64,000 nucleotides of DNA from Bacillota bacterium (GCA_023405135.1 JAEXYZ010000096.1:28465-92464); one strand, 5' to 3'. Positions 1-8,218 are shown, numbered from the stretch's first letter. The notes: a model not told the origin generated them from the sequence alone. Translations and numbers: made by a program.

Positions 1-2
1 CT

Positions 3-368
3 GCAACGAGAGGAAGAGTTGTTTTCAGTGAATTCCAATTGGGTGATGTGGGTGTCGATAAAAATGCAGATGTTATTTTCCTATCGAAAACATCTGGAAC
101 ATCTACAGTAGGAGAAATCGTAGTTAAAAGCAATGCAACAATAAATGCAGAAAATTCAGTGGTACTTCCTAAAGTAGTCATTGCCCAAGGAGCAAACGAC
201 GTTGCCATTAACTCAAATGTAACGTCTTTACAAGTGACGACTACCGGTGAGGTTAAATTATCAGGAAAAAGTGACATTGTAAATTTATCTCTAAAGACAA
301 ACGCAAATGTAGATCTACAAACAATTGGGCGAATAAGTAATCTTGAAACAGTTAATAAAGAAACTTAA
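3..368 (+). CDS. Partial surface protein, beta-strand repeat region (left-truncated)
   Basis: The frame is open at the left edge, so the true start lies outside the window; the TTG at 39 has no ribosome binding site and is unlikely to be a start. The translation is rich in V, T, N and S with regularly spaced short hydrophobic strands (VVLPKVVI, VAINSNV, SLQVTTTG, VKLSG, NLSL, NVDL). This is the style of beta-helix or beta-sandwich stalks of secreted, cell-wall-associated proteins. No catalytic motif is visible. It ends at a stop produced by an apparent single-base frameshift, after which the same protein continues in another frame. I infer an extracellular structural role and cannot name a family. 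Confidence 0.5.
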   Translation, partial: ATRGRVVFSEFQLGDVGVDKNADVIFLSKTSGTSTVGEIVVKSNATINAENSVVLPKVVIAQGANDVAINSNVTSLQVTTTGEVKLSGKSDIVNLSLKTNANVDLQTIGRISNLETVNKET

Positions 369-1512
369 AGTAACGATAGGAACAGAAACGAAAATTGGCA
401 ATCTTGTTATTCTAACAGGATCAAAACCTTCTGATATAATTGAAAACTATAATTCTATAAAAAGAAATGTCGAACAAGTTGGCGGAACAAAGAACCCAGA
501 TATACCTTCTTCATCTGGCAACTCAGGTAGTGGTGGTAATGACACAACAGCACCAATAGCAGTTACGGGGGTAATAGGGTCAAGTCTAGATACAAACCCT
601 CTTACATTAGGTGGCATACAAAACATCATTTCTTGGACGGCTAACACAGCATCTGATCTTTCTTATTATGAAGTATTTAGATCAACCAATCCAAATGGTA
701 CAACTGGGGCAACAAAAGTAAGTAGTAATGTAGCAAAAGGTGTAATAACATTTAATGATACTTCCGTAGTTGCGGGAACTAGGTACTATTATACAGTTTA
801 TGCCGTAGATACTAGTGGAAATCGATCGGCTAGTTCGAATGTGGTAATGGTGGCAACTTTTAATGATATTCTTGTTTCAATTCCATCAGAGCCAACAGGG
901 TTACAAGGTGTGTCTCCAACAATGGCAGGCAATGATGGAAAAATCACAGGCATTGAAGAAAAACTACTAAAGTTTGCTGAAAAGGAATTAAAGAAAAAAG
1001 GAGCAAAAGTTTTATATACAAATATGTTCCTCGAAACTAATCCTAATGTAAAATTTTCATTAAGAAAGCAATTGTGGACTCCACCAGTTTTAGACAAGAC
1101 GCATTTTATAATTAATGTTAAGGATATGCATAAAGAAAAATGGATCGAAACAAATCATTTTCCTGAAGATTTCACAGTAAAAGAATGGAATCAAATTAAT
1201 GAAAATGAGCTAGAATCCTTACGAAATGCCGATTGGTATCCCAAGCATTTATCACCATTTGAGAGCTATCATTTTGGTGAAATAAGTTTAAAAACAAGCT
1301 TTTGGGCTTTCTATAAGGATGAGATCATTGGCTGGATAGCAGGTAACATTGTTAATAATGAAACTTTGTTTATAACTTCACTCTTCTTTAAAGACGATAA
1401 AAGGAATCATTATATCTTAAGACCATTATTGGGTGAAGTAATAAAAAATCAAATTAAAATTAATATTCCGTATGCTTGTTTTGATGTGAGAAATAAAGAT
1501 GAAAAGTATTAA
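343..1512 (+). CDS. Chimeric ORF: FN3 domain followed by GNAT-like C-terminal half
   Basis: This 389-codon frame opens at a TTG inside the previous reading frame without a convincing ribosome binding site, so it is probably not an independent gene. Residues 1-45 continue the upstream beta-rich region. Residues 50-70 are a G/S/P-rich linker. Residues about 72-175 form an FN3 domain (SWTANTASDLSYYEVFRST, YYYTVYAVDTSGNRS). Residues about 180-206 start another repeat of the kind common in surface proteins (GNDGKITG). From residue about 207 (EEKLLKFAEKELKKKGAKV) the sequence changes to a charged, aromatic-rich cytosolic protein with WAFYKDEIIGWIAGN, typical of GNAT acetyltransferases. The first half of that enzyme is missing. 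Confidence 0.45.
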   Translation: MKQLIKKLKVTIGTETKIGNLVILTGSKPSDIIENYNSIKRNVEQVGGTKNPDIPSSSGNSGSGGNDTTAPIAVTGVIGSSLDTNPLTLGGIQNIISWTANTASDLSYYEVFRSTNPNGTTGATKVSSNVAKGVITFNDTSVVAGTRYYYTVYAVDTSGNRSASSNVVMVATFNDILVSIPSEPTGLQGVSPTMAGNDGKITGIEEKLLKFAEKELKKKGAKVLYTNMFLETNPNVKFSLRKQLWTPPVLDKTHFIINVKDMHKEKWIETNHFPEDFTVKEWNQINENELESLRNADWYPKHLSPFESYHFGEISLKTSFWAFYKDEIIGWIAGNIVNNETLFITSLFFKDDKRNHYILRPLLGEVIKNQIKINIPYACFDVRNKDEKY

Positions 1513-1660
1513 AATTTTTTAAGAGATTTTTTAAAAATTATATTCAAAATACAATTGAAACTCATAGTTCATATAAAATATTAAGAACGTAATAAAGAAT
1601 CTTTAATAAGCATTAGTACGATGTTTGTTGTCAGTTCTAGTTAATATGAAAAATAAGAAA

Positions 1661-1697
1661 AGCCCCATCAATACTGGGTTTCCAGTGTGATAGGGCT
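1661..1697 (-). terminator. Terminator of rpsD
   Basis: An inverted repeat pairs AGCCCCATCA with TGATAGGGCT (one wobble) and continues inward with ATACTGG/CCAGTGT. On the minus strand it is followed by a T-rich run, so it fits the end of rpsD, 32 bases after its stop codon. Confidence 0.75.
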
Positions 1698-1729
1698 TTA
1701 AGATTTTGTCTAATGTGACAACGTTCAAA

Positions 1730-2332
1730 TTAACGAGAGTAGAACTCAACGATTAATTGTTCTTGGATTTCAGCTGATAATTCAGAACGCTCTGGAAGAC
1801 GTACAAATGTACCTTCTTTTTTGTCAGCATCAAATGATAAATAATCTGGTACGAAGTTGTTTACTTCGATTGCTTCGTTTACAGTAGCAAGGTTTTGAGA
1901 TTTTTCACGTAGAGAAATCACTTGACCTGGTTTAACACTGTATGAAGGGATGTCAACGCGTTTACCATCAACTAAAATGTGACCATGGTTAACTAATTGA
2001 CGAGCTCCACGACGAGTGCGAGCTAAACCTAAACGGTATACTAAGTTGTCAAGGCGAGTTTCAAGAAGGATCATGAAGTTTTCACCTGCAACACCTTTTA
2101 ATTTTGAAGCTTTGTTGAATAGGTTTTTGAATTGACGTTCAGTCATACCGTACATATGACGAAGTTTTTGCTTTTCTTGTAATTGTAAACCGTATTCAGA
2201 TAATTTTTTACGTTGGTTTGGACCGTGTTGACCTGGTGCATAAGGGCGTTTTTCTAATTCTTTACCTGTGCCGCTTAAAGAAATACCAAGGCGACGAGAC
2301 ACTTTCCAAGATGGACCTGTATAACGAGACAT
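1730..2332 (-). CDS. rpsD: Small ribosomal subunit protein uS4
   Basis: This 200-residue protein is the primary 16S rRNA binding protein that nucleates assembly of the 30S body, and in Bacilli it represses its own translation. It starts MSRYTGPSWKVSRRLG as usual for the family, has the N-terminal S4 segment and then the S4 RNA-binding domain around residues 92-155 (RLDNLVYRLGLARTRRGARQLVNHGHILVDG). Length matches B. subtilis S4. The start at 2332 is set by GGAGGAGAC at 2337-2345; the frame remains open upstream to 2458, but that extension is the untranslated leader. It is monocistronic, with its own terminator. It has no cysteine pair in the N-terminal segment, so it is the zinc-free form. 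Confidence 0.97.
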   Translation of the reverse strand: MSRYTGPSWKVSRRLGISLSGTGKELEKRPYAPGQHGPNQRKKLSEYGLQLQEKQKLRHMYGMTERQFKNLFNKASKLKGVAGENFMILLETRLDNLVYRLGLARTRRGARQLVNHGHILVDGKRVDIPSYSVKPGQVISLREKSQNLATVNEAIEVNNFVPDYLSFDADKKEGTFVRLPERSELSAEIQEQLIVEFYSR

Positions 2333-2460
2333 AGTTGTCTCCTCCTTTAAATTTGGTTTTTTTGTTGTAAAACAAAAACCAGTTGTACCCGACACTTGCT
2401 GTATTTTATTTTCATGTATCTTCGCCCTTGCAGCCGACAGGGTTACACAATACACCATCT
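2333..2460 (-). promoter_or_regulatory. Probable S4-binding autoregulatory leader of rpsD
   Basis: The 128 bases upstream of rpsD read on the minus strand contain conserved-looking leader blocks (GTGTAACCCTGTCGGC, GGGCGAAGATACATG, CAAGTGTCGGG) and an A/T-rich hairpin just before the ribosome binding site. Bacillus S4 represses its own mRNA by binding a pseudoknotted leader in this position. The match is from memory of the Bacillus leader; I did not fold it. The open reading frame through this stretch is incidental. Confidence 0.5.
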
Positions 2461-2465
2461 ACATA

Positions 2466-2582
2466 GAAAAGCGGAGAACGCTCGTTCAGCTCCGAAGCGC
2501 ACTGGAACTTCCGACAAGAAGGCGCTTTTTGCCTTCGTAGGAGGAAGTGAAGTGATGCGAGGAGCTAGCGTTCGAAGCTAGA
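2466..2582 (-). repeat. Interspersed Bacillaceae intergenic repeat, full copy
   Basis: Read on the minus strand it begins TCTAGCTTCGAACGC and ends GTTCTCCGCTTTTC, with CCAGTGCGCTTCGGAGCTG near the end. The same layout (TCTAGCTCCAGCGCC..., CCAGCGCTTG, ...CCGCTTTTCT) is widespread between genes in Bacillus, Geobacillus and Lysinibacillus genomes, and diverged copies occur at 43616-43827 here. It is clearly GC-richer than its surroundings. Confidence 0.65.
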
Positions 2583-2588
2583 CAATAA

Positions 2589-2628
2589 GAAAAGCGGAGA
2601 ACGCTCGTTCAGCTCTGATGCGCTCATG
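2589..2628 (-). repeat. Truncated second copy of the same repeat
   Basis: Bases 2589-2615 are an exact 27-base duplicate of 2466-2492 (starting GAAAAGCGGAGAACGCTCG). The similarity then fades, so this looks like a partial tandem copy with the rest deleted. Confidence 0.6.
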
Positions 2629-2947
2629 AAGTTGCCCGCATACTACATAATGTAGAGGAATAAAATACATGCACAGCTTATACAACTGCTGCGTTTATTT
2701 TACACGAAGACAATTGTATTATTTTTTCTAAATAACGTCAAGAAATAATGTCATAAAGTGAATAAATAAATCTGCGTTAATTGGTGCTTAATTACAATAT
2801 TTTCTAAATAATATAGTAGATAATCGTCATTGAAAACTAAAACATCCATATTTCCACAATTTTATAGTCATATAGACATGAAAAGTGTATACTTTACTAT
2901 AAGTTAATAGCAATTTATTTCTTTAAGATAAAAGAAAAGGTGATTTT
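2629..2947. other. AT-rich intergenic stretch upstream of dgcP
   Basis: About 320 bases without a gene. I see only AT-rich sequence that probably holds the divergent promoters of rpsD and dgcP, and the dgcP ribosome binding site (AAAAGGTG) at its right end. No further repeat or structured element was evident. Confidence 0.4.
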
Positions 2948-4816
2948 ATGATAGGGCATCAGCAGACATTAATTAATATCAAATCTGATTTATTAAGTAT
3001 ATGTGTAAGTTCTGTTGACGAACAAAATAAAAATACTTCTACATTACTTTATGAATGCTTAAATCATCATTTTGATATTGATGAATGCTATTTTCTTTTA
3101 TATAAAGGAGAAAATTTAAAACCTTTTAATATAAATCCATCATTTGAATTTAAATATAGTAGCATACCATGGGGAATTCTTGAATCATATTTCAAATGCC
3201 AAAAAACGGTAGAAATCCCTCAGTTTTTAAAGAGTATAAATGAATCTCAACAAATATCTCATATGGTAATGTTAAAAGATGAACAAGTTGATATTCGAGG
3301 TGTCTTACTTTTGAAACCTACTCCAAAATGGAGTGCCTTTTCTGAATCTGAATTTTTTGAAGGTTTCCTAGAAATTGTTATAAAAATAATACACATGTTA
3401 GATGAGAATTTTGAAGTACGGCAAAATGAAAATCAATATCGTAAATTATATAATATGTCAGATTTATTCCACTCCACAATGGATATTGATTTGATTTTAG
3501 AAAATGTCTTAGTTAATATTCAAGAAAACTTTCCAAGCTTTGATGTTGAATTAATTTTATCTAATGACCAGGATCGTCAAACGAAAGTGCATATAAAACC
3601 TTTTGATTATTTGTCTGAACGCCCATCAGCAATTGAAGCATTTGTATCGGGAAGATTAACGACAGAACAAGCAGATGATTTAAATCGATGTTTATTAAAT
3701 GCGCCAATAAAAGGGCGACAAGCAATTTATGGTATTTTACAAGTAAGTGCTCCGATTTCCTATGTTTTTTCTCCTACGCAAAAGGATTTTATTCGTATGC
3801 TTGCACATGCGTCAGGAAATGCACTGGAAAATGCCAAGCTTTATCACCAATCACATCGATTAATCAGCGATTTACAGTTAATTAACGAGACGTCGCATCG
3901 TTTAAATATGAAGCTAGACATTAATGAAATGTTTATGTTTTTACAAAAGCAATTAATGAAATCATTTCAGCCAATGGAACTTTGCTTCGTATTTAAAGAA
4001 AAAAATGAATATAAGCTTACCGAAGCATCGACGGATTTATTTAAATCAGATGAAGGAAAGCTTTATATAGATCATGTAAAGAAGCATTTTGAAAACAATC
4101 AAGATTCATTGTTTATTGCAGATTTTAGCCGCCTTTTATCTCAAGAAGTACACTATAAATCATTAATGGCTATTCCTATGATTGTTGAACAACGAATTAA
4201 TGGATTTAGTATCGTTTTGCATCGTGATTCATACTTTTTCTCATTTGATAGTTTTAAATTAATGCAATCATTAATTCATCACTCTTCATTAGCAATTGCC
4301 AACTCAATACTCCGCAATCAATTGCAGGAAATGGTAGACCATGATCATTTAACTAAACTGTATGCCCGTGGCTATTTGGATAAATTTGTTGAAAAATCTT
4401 TGCAGAATGATGATTCAGGAATGTTCCTACTTATTGATATAGATAATTTTAAACGAGTGAACGATACGTATGGACATCAAGTAGGGGATGAAATTTTAGT
4501 ACAAATAGGTGAACAGTTAATTAATATTATTGGAACTCGAGGTATTTGTGCTCGCTGGGGTGGCGAGGAAATGTCTGTTTATGTCCCAAATATACTTCAT
4601 GATGAGGCAATTAAGCTGTCGAAGCATATCGTCGAAGTAATACCCGAGGTAACTAATCCAAGAGTTACAATTTCTGCTGGATTAATTACGTGGAGTAAGC
4701 AACAACGTCCGGAATTTCAATCTATCTTCTTGCAAGCAGACACGGCTTTGTATAATGCAAAAAATAACGGGAAAAGCCAAGTTTGCGTCTTTGATGAATC
4801 TATGTTATTTCAATAA
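2948..4816 (+). CDS. dgcP: GAF-GGDEF diguanylate cyclase (DgcP/YtrP type)
   Basis: This 622-residue protein probably makes cyclic di-GMP from two GTP and so affects motility and matrix formation. Residues about 20-460 hold two to three GAF-like sensor regions (for example QAIYGILQVSAPISYVFSPTQ near 257) joined by helical linkers. Residues about 466-618 form the GGDEF domain, with LLIDIDNFKRVNDTYGHQVGD and GGEEM at 538-542. The final Phe of GGEEF is Met, and I see no RxxD inhibitory site five residues before the motif, so feedback inhibition is probably absent. There are no membrane segments. Its place between rpsD and ytsP/hisJ matches ytrP, now dgcP, in B. subtilis. Start ATG with AAAAGGTG. 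Confidence 0.85.
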   Translation: MIGHQQTLINIKSDLLSICVSSVDEQNKNTSTLLYECLNHHFDIDECYFLLYKGENLKPFNINPSFEFKYSSIPWGILESYFKCQKTVEIPQFLKSINESQQISHMVMLKDEQVDIRGVLLLKPTPKWSAFSESEFFEGFLEIVIKIIHMLDENFEVRQNENQYRKLYNMSDLFHSTMDIDLILENVLVNIQENFPSFDVELILSNDQDRQTKVHIKPFDYLSERPSAIEAFVSGRLTTEQADDLNRCLLNAPIKGRQAIYGILQVSAPISYVFSPTQKDFIRMLAHASGNALENAKLYHQSHRLISDLQLINETSHRLNMKLDINEMFMFLQKQLMKSFQPMELCFVFKEKNEYKLTEASTDLFKSDEGKLYIDHVKKHFENNQDSLFIADFSRLLSQEVHYKSLMAIPMIVEQRINGFSIVLHRDSYFFSFDSFKLMQSLIHHSSLAIANSILRNQLQEMVDHDHLTKLYARGYLDKFVEKSLQNDDSGMFLLIDIDNFKRVNDTYGHQVGDEILVQIGEQLINIIGTRGICARWGGEEMSVYVPNILHDEAIKLSKHIVEVIPEVTNPRVTISAGLITWSKQQRPEFQSIFLQADTALYNAKNNGKSQVCVFDESMLFQ

Positions 4817-4827
4817 TAAAAAACTTA

Positions 4828-4873
4828 TTCCAAAGGGTCTGTTCCAAAATGAATGGGCCCTTTGGAACTTTTG
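4828..4873 (+). terminator. Terminator of dgcP
   Basis: TTCCAAAGGG at 4828-4837 pairs perfectly with CCCTTTGGAA at 4858-4867, followed by CTTTTG. It sits directly behind the dgcP stop codon. Confidence 0.75.
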
Positions 4874-4954
4874 TTAAAGCTTCTTATAGCATGAGCAGAA
4901 CAAAGATGTTTAGCAGGGGCAATATTATTAAGCAAATATTTTCGAAAGAATAAA

Positions 4955-4986
4955 GGGTGTCCAAAAATTTTTACTTTTGGACACCC
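4955..4986 (-). terminator. Terminator of ytsP
   Basis: GGGTGTCCAAAA and TTTTGGACACCC form a perfect 12-base stem with a short loop; the minus strand continues into a T-rich run. It ends the minus-strand ytsP unit. A similar stem ends ytoI at 27913-27939. Confidence 0.75.
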
Positions 4987-5005
4987 TCATATTTTGGAAA
5001 GCTTA

Positions 5006-5485
5006 TTATAAATATTTTTGTAATGTTTCAACGAATAATTCCAAACCTTTTTGATCTTCTGAAGAGAAGCGATTTTTAATCGGGCTATCGATGTCTAACA
5101 CACCAATAATTTCATCATTTTTAATTAGTGGAATCACAATTTCAGAATTTGATGCTGCATCACAAGCGATATGCCCAGGGAATTCGTGTACATCTTCAAC
5201 TACAATTGTTTCACCTTTAGATACTGCTGTTCCACAAACACCACGTCCAACCGGAATTCGAACGCATGCAGGAAGACCTTGGAATGGTCCTAAAACAAGT
5301 TCTCCATTTTCCATTAAATAAAAACCAACCCAATTGATTTGATCTAAAAATTGATTTAATAATGCTGAGGCATTACTTAAATTGGCAATTGAATTTGTTT
5401 CACCTTCTAGTAAGGCTGCTAACTGTTTTGATAATGTTTCATATTGATTTAAAACGGGACCCTCATAATTAATTTTTGTAAACAT
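5006..5485 (-). CDS. msrC: Free methionine-(R)-sulfoxide reductase (GAF domain)
   Basis: This 159-residue cytosolic GAF protein reduces free methionine-R-sulfoxide to methionine, protecting the methionine pool from oxidation. The whole chain is one GAF domain with NWVGFYLMENGELVLGPFQG, PACVRIPVGRGVCG and IPLIKNDEIIGVLDIDSP. The three cysteines of fRMsr enzymes are present at 74, 84 and 108, which supports catalytic activity rather than a purely sensory GAF domain. B. subtilis calls the orthologue YtsP and keeps it beside rpsD. It lies 20 bases downstream of hisJ on the same strand and is probably co-transcribed with it. Start ATG with GGAGG before it. Confidence 0.9.
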   Translation of the reverse strand: MFTKINYEGPVLNQYETLSKQLAALLEGETNSIANLSNASALLNQFLDQINWVGFYLMENGELVLGPFQGLPACVRIPVGRGVCGTAVSKGETIVVEDVHEFPGHIACDAASNSEIVIPLIKNDEIIGVLDIDSPIKNRFSSEDQKGLELFVETLQKYL

Positions 5486-5505
5486 GTTAAACCTCCAAGA
5501 AAACT

Positions 5506-6297
5506 TTATTTAAAAACGGACTCGTAATGTTGATGTAAATCCTCTACACAATGAGCATCTGAGCCGAAAATAAGCGGTAATGAAATAGATTGAGCATATT
5601 CGATCATGTGCATTGGCGGATATGGTTCTTTACAATAAGTTTTACTTAGCCCAGCACTATTTACATCTAATTCATTACCTTTTTCCTTCATACAATTTAA
5701 TATTTCTTTAATACGATCGTCGTCTTCAATTTTTTCTTCATGTGCAAGCTGGAATTTATGAACTAGCGTTGGATGACCAATTCTTTTAGGCTTAAAATAT
5801 CCTAAATTGGCATTAATAGATTTTAACACAGTATCATAATAAAGGTTGTATAAAGCTTCTACACCGCCAATTTTTTGTGCAAAATCTAAATAGACTTCCT
5901 TTGAAAAATCGATGCATGTATATGTATCATTATGCTTTAAAAAGTGTACTGATAGTATTGAATCATCTAAAAGCGGGCCTACAATATCGAGCAATGCCCT
6001 TGTTTCTGTTTCATAACCAACTATATAATCGATTTCTAACCCAATTTTAATTGTAATGTCCTTGGCATACTCTGCTTTTAACTGTTTTAATTTTTCAATA
6101 TAAGAAGTGAGCAGTTTTGGTTTCATGCCACTATCTTTATCAGGTGTAGGATCAACGAAGTTTGTAGGCAAAGGTGCATGCTCAGTAAATGTAATTTCGG
6201 AAAATTTTAGGTCGATAGCTTTTTCTATATACTTTTCAAAAGGATCTGTTGTCCCATGTGGGCAAAATGGTGTATGAATATGACCGTCTTTTTTCAT
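5506..6297 (-). CDS. hisJ: Histidinol-phosphatase, PHP family
   Basis: This 263-residue PHP-superfamily phosphohydrolase should remove phosphate from L-histidinol phosphate, the penultimate step of histidine synthesis. It opens with the metal-binding motif DGHIHTPFCPHG (His6, His8), continues with FTEHAPLP, GLEIDYI, LSVHFL and ends with GSDAHCVEDLHQHY, together giving the His/Asp/Glu set for a trinuclear metal site. A frame extension of five codons exists, but the GGAGG at 6305-6310 selects ATG 6297; the extension start overlaps that site. It is divergent from ezrA, as in B. subtilis, although the intervening TetR-type gene yttP is absent. The other his genes are not in this window. Confidence 0.9.
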   Translation of the reverse strand: MKKDGHIHTPFCPHGTTDPFEKYIEKAIDLKFSEITFTEHAPLPTNFVDPTPDKDSGMKPKLLTSYIEKLKQLKAEYAKDITIKIGLEIDYIVGYETETRALLDIVGPLLDDSILSVHFLKHNDTYTCIDFSKEVYLDFAQKIGGVEALYNLYYDTVLKSINANLGYFKPKRIGHPTLVHKFQLAHEEKIEDDDRIKEILNCMKEKGNELDVNSAGLSKTYCKEPYPPMHMIEYAQSISLPLIFGSDAHCVEDLHQHYESVFK

Positions 6298-6431
6298 AAT
6301 TTGGACCTCCATTTCATTTATAAGTGTTCACTTTAGTAAAAAACCTTTATTTTTTTAAACAAATGATAAAAAACATGGTATATTATAGTTACAAAATAGC
6401 CGATGCAGTGATAAGGAATAGGGGGCTTACG

Positions 6432-8141
6432 ATGAAGTATATCATTATTGTTATCATCGTACTATTAGCATTATTTTTTGTAGGGTTGTTTAACCGACGT
6501 AAACATACTGCTATTATACAGCGACTTGAAGATGAAAAAATGCAAATTCAGCACTATCCTATATTTGAGGAGCTAACAAAAGTAAAAGCTTTAAATATGA
6601 ACGGTCAAACAGAAGAAATGTTTGAACATTGGCGGAACATGTGGACCGAAGTAATCGATGTACATGTAATCAAAATTGATTCTATGCTTTTTGACGCTGA
6701 AGAATACATAGATCGCTTTAAATTTAAAAAAGCAACGATTGTTGAACGGGAAATCGAATCATATATCGAAAAATGCGAACAAAGTAAAAATCAAATTATA
6801 AAAGAATTAGATGAATTAATTGGCAGTGAAGAGAAAAATAGAATCGAAATTGAACAATTAAAAGAACAATATCGTTCTGCGCGTAAAACATTATTAGCGC
6901 ATCAATATTCCTTTGGCCCTGCATTAAGTTCATTAGAAAAATTAGTAGAACAAATTACGCCGAAATTTGATGAATTTGTTAATTTAACTCAAGAAGGGAA
7001 CTATTTGCAAGCTAGAGAAATAGTTCTTGCATTGAATAGTGAATCGCAAAATTTATTCCATCTGTTGAATGAGGTACCGTCATTATTAGCTGAAATTCAA
7101 ACAAAAATTCCGAACGCCATACATGAATTGAGAAATGGCCAACGGGAAATGGAGGAGCAATCCTTTTATTTACGACATTTAGAGCTGACGGAATACTTGG
7201 ATAAGCTTGAATCTGAATTAGATACATTAAAAGAACAATTGGCAAATCTTGAAGTTTCAACAGTGGCACCACGTATTGCGGAAATTAATGATGAAATTGA
7301 ACAGTTCTATGATTTATTAGAGAAGGAAGTATTTGCAAAAAATTATGTAGATAAAAATTGTGACCAGGCTTATACATCTTTAAATGAAGTATTGCGAGTT
7401 ACAAAAGAAGTAAGTAATGAAACGGTATATGTTCAAAGTAGTTATCATTTATCTGAAAAAGAAGCTGAAATACCAAAACTAGGCTTAAAGCAACTCGAAA
7501 TAATTCAAAAAAGATATGAATTGTTATTGTCACGAGTGCGAGAAGAAAAATCAGCTTATTCAAGCTTACAAGAAGAATTAATTGAAATTAGTGAAGAAAT
7601 CGAGCGAATTAAAGATGAGCAAGAGCAATTTTCAAATCGATTGAAAAATTTACGAATCGATGAAAATAAAGCGAGAGCTCAATTAGATTCATTAAGAAAG
7701 CTTTTACAAGAAACAGACCGTCAATTAAATAAAGCAAATATTCCTGGAATCCCTGAAGAAATGGATGCTCGAATAGAAGAAGCAGAGGAGCAATTGTTTA
7801 TAGTTATGCAAAGTCTCCAAGAAGTACCGTTAAATATGCAACAAGTTCATAATAATTTACAAAATGCTGAAAAATGTATTCAAGATGTTAATAATCATGC
7901 AAAAGAAATGATTGAAAATGTAATGCTCATTGAAAGAATGATTCAATATGGAAATCGCTATCGTGCTACAAATCAACGGGTACATGAACTTTTACTTGAG
8001 GCGGAAGAAGCATTCCATCAGTATCGTTACATAAAGGCATTAGAAGATGCAGCAGCAGCAGTTGAAGCAGCTGAGCCAGGTGCTATAAAACGTATTGAAG
8101 AACTAGTTGAAGAAGAACTATATGCAAAATTACAAAGCTAG
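6432..8141 (+). CDS. ezrA: Septation ring formation regulator EzrA
   Basis: EzrA is a membrane-anchored division protein that restrains Z-ring formation away from midcell and links FtsZ to cell-wall synthesis. The 569-residue chain has one N-terminal membrane segment (IIIVIIVLLALFFVGLF, residues 3-20) followed by almost continuous acidic, heptad-patterned coiled coil (spectrin-like repeats), with the cytosolic part at the C-terminus. Length agrees with the 562 residues of B. subtilis. The start is ATG 6432 behind AATAGGGGG; a longer frame upstream to 6324 crosses the divergent promoter region and is rejected. The C-terminal segment NRYRATNQRVHELLLEAEE corresponds to the conserved QNR-type patch. 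Confidence 0.95.
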   Translation: MKYIIIVIIVLLALFFVGLFNRRKHTAIIQRLEDEKMQIQHYPIFEELTKVKALNMNGQTEEMFEHWRNMWTEVIDVHVIKIDSMLFDAEEYIDRFKFKKATIVEREIESYIEKCEQSKNQIIKELDELIGSEEKNRIEIEQLKEQYRSARKTLLAHQYSFGPALSSLEKLVEQITPKFDEFVNLTQEGNYLQAREIVLALNSESQNLFHLLNEVPSLLAEIQTKIPNAIHELRNGQREMEEQSFYLRHLELTEYLDKLESELDTLKEQLANLEVSTVAPRIAEINDEIEQFYDLLEKEVFAKNYVDKNCDQAYTSLNEVLRVTKEVSNETVYVQSSYHLSEKEAEIPKLGLKQLEIIQKRYELLLSRVREEKSAYSSLQEELIEISEEIERIKDEQEQFSNRLKNLRIDENKARAQLDSLRKLLQETDRQLNKANIPGIPEEMDARIEEAEEQLFIVMQSLQEVPLNMQQVHNNLQNAEKCIQDVNNHAKEMIENVMLIERMIQYGNRYRATNQRVHELLLEAEEAFHQYRYIKALEDAAAAVEAAEPGAIKRIEELVEEELYAKLQS

Positions 8142-8187
8142 ACAGTATACGACTATTGACAAAAGAGTTATAATAAAATAAGAAACA

Positions 8188-8218
8188 AGCCACCGCACAA
8201 AAAAGTGTAGGTGGCTTT
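8188..8218 (+). terminator. Terminator of ezrA
   Basis: AGCCACC and GGTGGCT form a stem, extended by GCAC/GTGT around an A-rich loop, followed by TTCTT. It separates ezrA from nifZ. Confidence 0.75.

Larger units (their letters stand above)
1..1592 (+). pseudogene. Decayed chimera: surface (beta-repeat/FN3) protein joined to a GNAT-like acetyltransferase tail
   Basis: Three reading frames that belong together are read in succession. Frame 3 is open from the left edge to a stop at 366-368. Skipping one base there continues the same kind of sequence in frame 1 (TNKET into KVTIGT). Frame 1 carries an FN3 domain and then, from about base 950, a different sequence that looks like the C-terminal half of a GNAT acetyltransferase. 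Frame 1 stops at 1510-1512, but the frame starting at 1509 continues as LKFFKRFFKNYIQ and ends at a stop at 1590-1592, which reads as the natural acetyltransferase C-terminus. Two frameshifts plus a fusion of unrelated halves indicate a dead gene. A sequencing or assembly fault is the alternative. Confidence 0.6.

Noticed and set aside
2333..2458. N-terminal extension of rpsD by 42 residues
   Set aside because: A strong ribosome site directly before ATG 2332, conserved S4 N-terminus from there, and leader-like RNA in the extension.
2396..2581. Plus-strand 61-codon open frame
   Set aside because: It runs through the rpsD leader and the interspersed repeat; it has no ribosome site and no protein-like composition.
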